Assembly (NCBI GenBank): GCA_008704415.1 | Contig: VXIS01000025.1 | Coordinates: 186,001 to 250,000 of the forward strand | DNA: 64,000 bases | Direction: 5' to 3' | From: Sphaerosporella brunnea | Taxonomy: Eukaryota; Ascomycota; Pezizomycetes; Pezizales; Pyronemataceae | Shown: positions 55,969 through 64,000 of the stretch, piece after piece | How the letters are laid out: every line of letters begins with the position of its first letter | How positions within the stretch are numbered: position 1 is the first letter of the stretch | The notes under the pieces: model-generated | Seen by the model: the letters and a program-made list of their open reading frames with translations, nothing else | Told to the model about the DNA's origin: nothing | Database searches by the model: none | Translations under genes and position numbers: made by a program

Positions 55969-57884
55969 ATGTCTTCGTTCAACCCGCCGACCGCCCCGCG
56001 GAGCATGCAGCCCGACCCGAACCCCACGCGACCCAACCAAGCCGATCCAAACGATAAAGAGAGGCCACCTTTGCCGCATAGACCGCGCCCCAGTGTTGGC
56101 AGCACGAGCGGCGGTTTGCAACATGGGGGGTCTCAGTTCGGAGAGCAATCGGCGATCGTTCGCGGCGGGAATGGCCCCCGATCCAACGCCGGTGGCTCAG
56201 CGTCGAGTTCGCGTCCAGCGAAACCCAAAAAGCACCCATGGAACACATGCCGCTGGAACGATTGCCTGCAGGTGTTTGGTCCCCCACAGTTCGGGAACCC
56301 CAAGGAGGGCATGCAAGCTTTCAAGGCAAGCCCTCCCTCCTTCACTTATTCCCTCTCCTATATCTATCCCCTCTCCCGTGGTATATGGAATGCAACTGAA
56401 AATGTCCCAGGATCACCTTGTGATGCACCTCACAGTGTTCCGTGGAAACAGCCACCCGCCTCGCTGCTGCTGGGCGAAGTGCGGAATTCCAATCTCGAGC
56501 CATGCAATGCTGGTTGCTCATGTTTCCAGCCACATCGGCGGCGCTCAGATCAAGATTCCAATGCAGTTCTGCCGATGGCAAGGCTGTGATTTCGCTACTT
56601 CTGCTACACCTGGTTCACATAATGTGCACGCAGAGCTAGCTGTATTGCCCCTTTCAGCTCAACCAACCTACCTCCTTACAGCTGTACTGACAATTGTCTT
56701 TAGGCCCACGCGGTGTCCTCGCACATCAATCGCCGGACTAATGCTGACTTTGCCTCGTTCTCTTGCGAGTGGGATGGGTGCGGTAACATCTTCATGTCTG
56801 GGCGCCTGCTGGCCGACCACCTATCAATATCGCACGCTGGGTTTTCGGGAATGCGGATCTGTTTCTGTGGCTCGATTGTAGGCAAGGGGAAACTCCGTGG
56901 CCACGAGTTGGTCGGTTTGGCCACCGCCCTCCCTCTAATGTCTGCTAACACAAAAGCCAGTCTTGCCCGGTATTTAAGAATAAGGATGCTTCCTTCACGA
57001 GCAGCCCCTTATCTCGGAAGCGCTCACCGTCTCCCACCGTCACCGGAGAATCCCCGCGCAAACTCCAAGACCGCAAAGAATGTCCAGCGCCCGCAGTCAT
57101 GATAGAATCAGATTCGGAAGCGCCAGAGGACGAGGAAGCAGAGGGGGAGAAGGAGCCCTCAGCGAAGAAGCTGCCGCAAAACCCTATCCTGCGTAACCTC
57201 GAGCTTACGCGGCTAGATGCTGCAAGAAGGGAAGCGGAGCAGAAACAGAAGTATACGCGAATGCGTGACCAGAAACGGTTGGAACGCATCAAGGCGAGGA
57301 TGCAAGAGGATGAAAATAAGCCGGCGGCTGGCAATAAGAACGGTACACCCAAACCCGAGCCTGAGCCTGAGCCCGTGTTGGAGCCTAATCTCCAGCCCGT
57401 GACCGAGCCAGAACCCGCTGTTCCTCTGCCTGATGCTGCCTCGAACTTGTCCAACCCCGTTGAACCCGTCGACCCTGAATTCGACCCTGAGGTCGACCCA
57501 AACACTCACCCTCCCACTGCCGACCCCGATCCCGTCGATCCGCAAGCTCCCCTCCGAGTCAGCGCCTTCGAAAACCACCCAGATCACCCCTCGATCGTGC
57601 GTGTGTACGCGTTCGCGCAAAGCCTTTGCCGTCTGGCGAACGGACTCATCGAAGCCGTGGACAACCTACCGGAAGGGCCTCTGCTAGAATTTGCAGACCG
57701 AGTACAGAATGATTGGGCCGTGGACCGCATGACGGACTGGGTCTATGGTGTACTTGCGGAAAATGGCAGGGAGAGCTATATGAGATGGGTCAGAGTGGGA
57801 GAGAATGGGGGGTGGAACGAATCGGGTGTTGATCGGGTGGAGCAGGAGGAGGGGGTGGAAGTTGATGGAAATGGGAAGCAGTAG
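55969..57884 (+). CDS. C2H2-type zinc-finger protein with acidic/Pro-rich C-terminus
   Basis: Exons 55969-56325, 56411-56623, 56704-56906 and 56957-57884 give 566 residues. Zinc-finger-like units: CRWNDCLQVF...FKDHLVMHL, CCWAKCGIPI...HAMLVAHVSSH, CRWQGCDFATSAT...HAVSSH, CEWDGCGNIFMS...LLADHLSISH, and a short ICFCGSIVGKGKLRGHE, so the first three spliced junctions rebuild fingers of the C-x4-C...H-x3-H (Gli/Zic-like) kind. The C-terminal half is acidic and proline-rich with E-P repeats (PEPEPEPVLEP) and a helical end. Intron 1 begins GCAAGC rather than GT, a GC-AG intron. Probably a transcription regulator; the target is unknown. Confidence 0.8.
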
Positions 57885-58408
57885 GCTTTTTCTTCTTTTT
57901 TTTCCCCCCATTTTCCTGGCGGTGGATGGTTTTGTGATGATCGTGGGGAATTTACGATGATGATGGGCCGGCTTTGATAGAAGGCTATTTTTACCCTACA
58001 TGTTTACCGCTACGAATGGGTACGGCGCATCATAGATTGCTTTTTTTTTTACCTCTCTAGTTATGGTTTTCTTTTAGCTACTGGGTGCTTGTTCTAGTTT
58101 GTTTTTGCTTGGGATCGGCGCATTGTATGTATTAGGACTGTTTGAAATTTAAAGGTGAGAAATCCGCAGATAGGAAAATGCCACTTCCCACGGGGATATA
58201 TCTGGTGCAGAATTTGGTCAACCATAAATACTTCCCATGCATAGCCATGGCGAGTTTCGAGTTTGAGAAGATGCCAAGTGGAAGAGCTCAATTCGATCCC
58301 TCAGGGCGTAACAGCATCTTTCTCCATGTAGATTGGAGGCATCGTGGGAATAGCAGCATTTTGCAGGTGACAATTCATGACGCCTAGAGTAAAGTCCCTG
58401 ACCACTTG
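57885..58408. other. 3' flank of the zinc-finger gene with a small unassigned frame
   Basis: A T-rich flank is followed by a short frame 58142-58387 (ATG options 58142 and 58178) reading GIYLVQNLVNHKYFPCIAM, then SGRNSIFLHVDW. The start resembles lectin or protease-inhibitor beta-trefoil N-termini of fungi, but only 69-81 residues exist and no further exon is evident; it may be a gene remnant. Confidence 0.35.
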
Positions 58409-58579
58409 ATCAGTAGATAGTGGATGATGAGATAAGATAAGAGATATGCCTAAAGCGGTAAGGTTCATATATCGAGTGATGACCAGTGAGCGGCCAGGCG
58501 CCAGGAGAGCTGGCGGTCGCGGGACCTTACCGCTTTAGGTATATCTCTTATCTTATCTCATCATCCACTATCTACTGAT
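58409..58579. repeat. Hairpin MITE-like element with 56-bp arms
   Basis: Left arm 58409-58464 and right arm 58524-58579 are reverse complements apart from one position (left G against right T), which would be a G-U pair in RNA. The arm begins ATCAGTAGATAGTGGATGAT and ends AAAGCGGTAAGGT. A 59-bp loop (58465-58523) separates them. No target duplication can be assigned. The element ends 98 bp before the ATG of the helicase gene, so it lies in its promoter or leader. Confidence 0.85.
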
Positions 58580-58677
58580 ATCCACTAGTGTAACACCGCC
58601 TTTTTTTTGACACCACAGTCTACCCACCACACATCGAACACCGGCAACAACGACACTCACCACCTGCCTGCGCCTCG

Positions 58678-61640
58678 ATGCCTCCCTTCGCCGACGGTCT
58701 TACTAAGGCCTCTCCCAAAGGCGGTAACGTCTTCAGTCTCTCCAGCAAGAAAAAGCGCGCGTCGGAGAAGGAAAAGCCTAAGCCGCTGAAGGGGATTCTG
58801 AAAAAACCCGCACAGCAGCCGCCACAAAACTCTCCTTCTGCTGAAGAAGCCAAACCGCTCTCGAACCGCGAACGTAAACGGCAAGAAAGGGCGAAAGCAT
58901 GGGCCGCGAAAATTGCGGAGCGGGAAGCTGCCGAAGCTGCTGCTTCCCCGAAAAAGGCTGCTGGTGAACAGATGACCGATATCGAGTTTCTGCAGCGGAA
59001 GCGTGCGCGCCAGGAGGCTGGATCTGGCGGAGGAAACGCGAATCAGAAGAAGAGGCGGAAGGAGGAATCGTTTCCGCTGCTCGATGGCGCTCCTGCGCCG
59101 CGGGTTTTCTCGCCGAATTCGACGTCTGCTACGGAATCGAATGATCCTGGTGTCAATCCCATGTTTTTGAACAAGGGGAAGGAGAAGGGAGCTACTGGTA
59201 ACCCCGGAGCATCTCAGAACTCGCGGGCTGACTCGGCGCGCGCTGCTATGCCGCCGCCGCCTAAGCCGGTGGGGCCGCCGCAGGTTCACTCGGCGCAATT
59301 GAGGCGGCATGCGTTGGAGCTCGAGAAATCGCGTCAGAAACTCCCTATATATCCCCATGCGGACACGTTACGTCAGTGTTTGCGTGATCGCCACGTTCTC
59401 GTGATGATGGGAGAGACTGGTTCCGGGAAGAGTACGCAAATTGGACAGTTTCTCGTTGATGAACCGTGGCGGGCTGGGAGGTGTATTGCGATCACGCAGC
59501 CTCGAAAAGTTGCGGCTGTGAACCTGGCCAGACGTGTGGCGGCAGAGATGGGAGTCAGGCTGGGGGAGGAGGTTGGATATAATGTTCGATTCGATAACAG
59601 GAGCTCTGACAAGACAATTATCAAGTTCTTGACGGATGGTATGCTGCTGCAGGAGATGTTGGCGGATCCGAAGTTGAAACGGTACTCGTGCGTGGTCGTC
59701 GATGAGGCCCACGAGAGGACTGTCGGTACAGATTTGGTGATGGGATTCTTGAGGAAACTGGTATATGGAGAGCGAAGAGGGAGCTTAAAGGTCGTCATCA
59801 TGAGTGCTACTATGGAGGTGAAGACAATGGCGAGATTCTTCGAGGAGAACAGAGGTGAGGGAGTCATAATCCCCGGATTGATGCCTGAGGCCTCCAAGGA
59901 GGAGTCGACGCCAGAAGCCAAGGAGGAGGAGTCGACGCCAGAATTCAAGGAGGAGTCCGTGGGATCCGAAACCAGGCCCACCCCCCCAGAAACCGACAAG
60001 AAGGCCAAAAGGAAAAAGAAGAAGAAGAAGAAGAACAAGGGCGGTATTGATACCATGAAGCTGATCCGGTCTCCATCACCCATTCCGGAACGCATCAAGA
60101 CCCCTGAACCCACCTCCGCCGCCGGCTTCGAAGCTGAGCGCTCAGGTGGTAAGATGTTCTTTCCATACTTCGGAACCGTTGCTTTGTTAATTGTACCCGG
60201 AAGGCAATATCCCGTTGAAAGTTTACATGCCGCAGCACCAGTGCAGGATTACATCGACATCTCGTTCAGAACTGTCTTCCAGATCCACTGCACTCACCCT
60301 ATGCCAGGTGATATTTTGGTGTTCCTGACTGGCCAGGACGAAATCGAGAACCTCAAGAAGACAATTCTGGAGCATGCGGCGGCCCTGACTAAAGAGATGC
60401 CCCAGGTTTGTTGCACCCTCCCCATTATTCTACTGTACTAATCCGTCACCAGATGCACGTCCTTCCTCTATACGCCGCACTCCCCTTCGCTCAGCAAAAC
60501 AAAGTCTTCCTCCCCGCGCCGCAGAAAAACATGCGTAAAGTAATTCTTTGCACCAATATCGCCGAGACGTCCGTCACAGTCCCCGGCGTGCGCTACGTCG
60601 TCGACTGCGGCAAAGCAAAGCTGAAGCAATTCCGGCCCAAGCTGGGTCTCGAATCACTGCTTGTCACACCAATCTCACAATCCTCAGCGCTTCAACGCCG
60701 CGGTCGTGCTGGCCGTGAAGGCCCTGGAAAATGCTGGCACCTGTACACGGAAGATGCCTTCAACGAGCTGGCCCAGGTTACAAAGCCCGAGATCCTCCGC
60801 ACCGATGTCAGCAACGCCATTCTGATCCTCAAAGCGCGCGGCCACGACGACGTCGTAAACTTCGACTACCTCTCCCCGCCCAAACTCGAGTCGCTGCAAA
60901 AGGCGTTGGAACAGCTGTACTCTCTCGGCGCGCTGGGCAACGACGGCAAAATCACTCCCCTCGGCAAAAAAATGGCAAAGCTCCCCCTAGCACCACCATT
61001 GGCTCGCGTCCTCCTTGCTGCCGCTGACAAGGACATGAACTGTCTGCCGGAGGTGGTAGACGTCGTTGCAGCCCTGAGCGTTGATAATCTCTTGCCGCCC
61101 CCACCCTCCGAGGAACTCCGCGAGCAGATGGAAGAGGCAAGACAGCGATTCCGCCGTGCGGAGGGAGACCACATCATGCTCCTCGAGCTTGTCCGCAGCT
61201 TCGACTCTAGCGGTGAGAAACTCAAGGGCTGGTGCGAAGCACACTTCGTCTCTCACTATGCTATGAAAACATTCATAGACATCCGCGCACAGTTGCGCAC
61301 CTACTGCTCCTCGTTGCTCTCCTCTACCACTTGGGACTCCGCAGCCGCGGAAACAATCTCGCCTGACCTCGCGGAGCGCGTGCTGAAGGCGTTCCTTAAG
61401 GGCTTTTTCCACCAGACTGCCCGTGCGGGCCCTGAGGGACGCCTCGGTGAGTATCTTACCGTCCTGGGGCACCAGAACGTTAACGTCCATCCTGCGAGCA
61501 TACTTTTTGGGAAGAGAAAAGAGGCGATTGTTTACCATGAGTACGTGTTTACTACGAAGCCGTTTGCGAGATGGTGCTCGGCGGTGCAGCTGGATTGGGT
61601 CGCTGAGGCGAGTCCGGGGTGGGTTAAGGGCGAGGTTTAA
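58678..61640 (+). CDS. DHR2: DEAH-box RNA helicase, DHR2/DHX33-like
   Basis: Exons 58678-60405 and 60453-61640 (47-nt intron) give 971 residues. A Lys/Ala-rich N-terminus leads to the helicase core: motif I GETGSGKST, Ia TQPRKVAA, DGMLLQEM, II VVVDEAHERT, III MSATM, then IV-VI (VFLTGQDEIENL, TNIAETSVTVPGV, SALQRRGRAGREGPGKC), followed by the winged-helix, ratchet and OB-like C-terminal region (FHQTARAGPEGRLGEYLTVLG). Between motifs III and IV (about residues 402-500) lies an extra charged insert, with three ESTPE repeats and a Lys-rich run. Yeast Dhr2, and human DHX33, work in nucleolar pre-rRNA processing. The paralogue assignment (Dhr2 versus Prp43/Prp22) is from the short length and C-terminal pattern and is moderately sure. 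Confidence 0.88.
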
Positions 61641-64000
61641 GAGGGGGGAACAAAGGGTCTACACCTCTTGCTGCCGTTACTGGGGAGGTATATAACAATG
61701 GAATAGATACTTAAGTACATAAGCATGTATCTTGACTTTTACATAACTACTTCATAAGTACTACATAGAGAACTTTCCCGTGAGTCGTTTTTTTTACATA
61801 TTTCTATGCGGCGGTAATAAAACCCGATTTTCGACTCCCTCCTCACATGTGTGCTCCCGCTTAAACTGCGCCGGGCGGGAGCCCTTCTGTATGTAATAGA
61901 GGGGGCACGAACGGCGACATGGCAACGACTCACGAACTTTCTGGCGAAGTAGGTAAGCATATGGCTAAAAACTTTCGTCAATGGAGTATGTAAGAGTTCA
62001 TTGTACATACCTATGCCAGTAGATACAGAAGGGGCCCACACACATGCCCAAGATTCGAAGTGACTTACCCCTCGCCTTTCAGCTGGAGTCGGCGACTGAG
62101 GTTTGCTGTTCCCTGTGAGCAAATTGGCCGCCAGTCTCTTCGCGCCTAGGCAGGGTATTTTTGGTAAGCATGACCTTCCGTTGTATTCTAGACTTGGGCC
62201 TAACCGCGGTGATCACGATTAGATAAATTTGCACTCGATATATAGCCGCTCCTGAATGCGGGGGGGTTCATTAAGGAGAAGGGAGGGGTCACAGGGCGGC
62301 CGGCCTCTGTAACTCGAGCTTACCTATATGAACGTCGGATTTTAATTCGGATCCAAAACACCAGCAAGCACGGCGTTAGCGGCATTGGATCGTCCAGAAG
62401 GGGCCTAGGACGACTACTCCCAGGTTAAACAGGCCCAGGGGCCGAATCCTCTCGTCGTCATTCACCCCGCTTCGCTATACATGGCATTCGCACTTTGGTC
62501 GCCATACTAGGCGCGCATGGGTACCGAAGATTTCACGGTAGCGTGATCCGTCTTTCCTCCGGAACATCTCGTTCAACTATTGAGTACTCCATTACGATAA
62601 CAGGCTCACTCGCAATAGCGGACCCGACAACACAAAATACCTATGCAAACAAACACACTAAAAATCAAGAAACTAGGCTGCTAAATTGGGCTAAACTCAG
62701 ACATTCCCCTCCCCCCCCCTCTTCCACGTTGAAAACCCGCAACCCGCAACGGGGGGGGGGGGGGCTCGTTGGACAGCTTGGGCGGAAGACCCACGACACA
62801 ATGGTCAGCTGTTCGGTGTGAGGCACCCGGTCTATCAAATTACCTTCAGGCCACTTCCGTGTTGTTTATTCGCAGTTTTTCATTGTCCAGGCTTATCGCC
62901 GCCGTTGCACCGATTGCGTCCTGCTTTTTCAAAGGACTACTTGCTTCGTAAATATCATGTGTTGGTTGTGGTGCGGGGCTGGACTACAGGCGCGGCGTCT
63001 CTCGCTCGCCAATCCCTCTATGGGCCTACAACCAGTCCACGTTCCGCTTCAGGTATTATAGTGAGCAGGGATCCAAAACTGTGGGCTTTCCCGTGGCCAT
63101 CGAATGGAAGAGTTTGACACTTACCTCCAAAGACATTGGTTCATATTTCCTCCTGCAATGCCGCTGTAAACGGCGACGGTCAACACGTTGGGGGTTTCAT
63201 ATTCGGTGACGATGCCCAGTAACGCCTGCATGACAGCAGGCTCCGCGGGGACTGGGAATTGTGAGGCGCGTCACGGAGTATCCATACTGTAGCCCGTATC
63301 ACAGGAAAGAGCAGGAAAAGGCTCAATTTACAAAGGTCAAAGTATCGATATATATATCTCTCAGTCTAAGTTTCTCACCTCTCGTTTAAACGAAGAGGTG
63401 CTCAGCTATTTCCGTCACAACTCTAACCTCTGATCTCGTGTTATCACCCGTACACCTGCCTGAAGACCCAGGCCAGTTGCTCGGATGGTTCCACCCCGAT
63501 GTCATCGTTATCCCAACGGAGGCACAGAACTCTGCCCTTTCTTTAAGCCATTTGCCGCACAGGATAGGGTCCGGCGATAGCCTTGTTGAGCTTTCCCTCC
63601 AGTTCTTTCAACGAGGAGAGGTATTCAATCGGGTCTTCAAACGGAAGCCTGACGCTGGAGACGGGCTAGGTCTATGTTGAATGGATCGGTGGAGCACGGT
63701 GGTTTTCGTGGCCGTGTAGCAGCGGCAATGCGTTGTTCACGATGTGGTGGAATGCGTGCTCGCGTAACGGTGTAGGACCAGGAGGAATGGTTAATGGAGG
63801 GGCGTCTTAGAGGGGATGAGTCTGTTTTCGCTCATGCCCAGGGCAGATTTCAGAGCCCCCTATAGTACAATCAGTACCGCAGCGGCCATGCAGTGGCTAA
63901 GATTTATTTCCAAAGCTGTTGTTTGTTGAAGCGAGCTGAATGCATGTTGTGGGAAGAGGTACTTAGTACGTAACAGTTGATCGCTCGGAACCGGCGGGCG
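61641..64000. other. Terminal region, no gene recognised
   Basis: 2.4 kb with no domain-bearing frame. Contains a G run at 62751-62763, a 25-bp near-perfect palindrome CACCTCT-CGTTTAAACG-AAGAGGTG at 63376-63400, and an 80-codon frame at 63438-63680 with no known family. Confidence 0.5.

Noticed and set aside
63438..63680. 80-codon plus-strand frame at the right end
   Set aside because: No recognised domain and no supporting neighbour; left as part of the terminal region.

Overview
The window looks like nuclear DNA of a filamentous ascomycete (Pezizomycotina). Genes are split by short introns (mostly 45-75 nt, GT...AG, one GC...AG) and separated by gaps of 0.3-2.5 kb. Recognisable products are typically fungal: a VTC4 polyphosphate polymerase, a TmpA-type membrane flavoprotein, a GUP1-type MBOAT protein, an asparaginase with a C-terminal ankyrin region and a DHR2-like helicase. 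No ribosomal RNA, tRNA or CRISPR array was seen. All assignments come from reading motifs by eye; no database search was run.

Layout, left to right. 1-3.5 kb: VTC4 (minus). 4.2-5.6 kb: a hAT-type MITE with perfect 8-bp target duplications, then small foldback repeats. 6.2-7.8 kb: a membrane-anchored SGNH/CE2-like protein that seems to have lost its catalytic residues. 8-11 kb: TE debris (a foldback element and a Mutator-like relic). 11.4-12.9 kb: a six-exon von Willebrand A protein. 14-19 kb: a pogo-like transposase relic, then a CorA-like membrane protein gene broken by stops and frame changes. 20.2-22.0 kb: TmpA-like flavoprotein (minus). 24.6-26.7 kb: asparaginase. 26.9-29.2 kb (minus): a broken ABM-like gene and a multi-C2H2 protein, divergent from a GTPBP1/2-type GTPase at 30.5-33.3 kb. 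33.6-37 kb: a coiled-coil protein and an RRM-like protein. 39-39.7 kb (minus): a coiled-coil protein with exact 33-bp repeats. 41.65-47.08 kb: a complete Ty1/copia LTR retrotransposon in minus orientation. 49.6-55.3 kb: a four-TM protein, a TauD-like dioxygenase (minus) and GUP1 (minus). 56-57.9 kb: a zinc-finger protein containing the GC-AG intron. 58.4-61.6 kb: a 56-bp-arm hairpin element, then the DEAH helicase. The last 2.4 kb has no recognisable gene.

The genes do not form an obvious pathway cluster. Most are housekeeping or membrane functions: vacuolar polyphosphate, membrane-linked acyl transfer, rRNA processing, translation-type GTPase, asparagine or lysophospholipid hydrolysis. The notable feature is the mix of transposon classes between them (hAT, Mutator-like, pogo-like, copia, foldbacks), with several differences of the C-to-T/G-to-A kind that repeat-induced point mutation would leave. 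I did not find a convincing new multi-gene system. The most interesting individual signals are the GTPase with a changed switch II, the pseudo-esterase, the hairpin upstream of the helicase gene, and the copia primer-binding site that matches the initiator tRNA anticodon arm.
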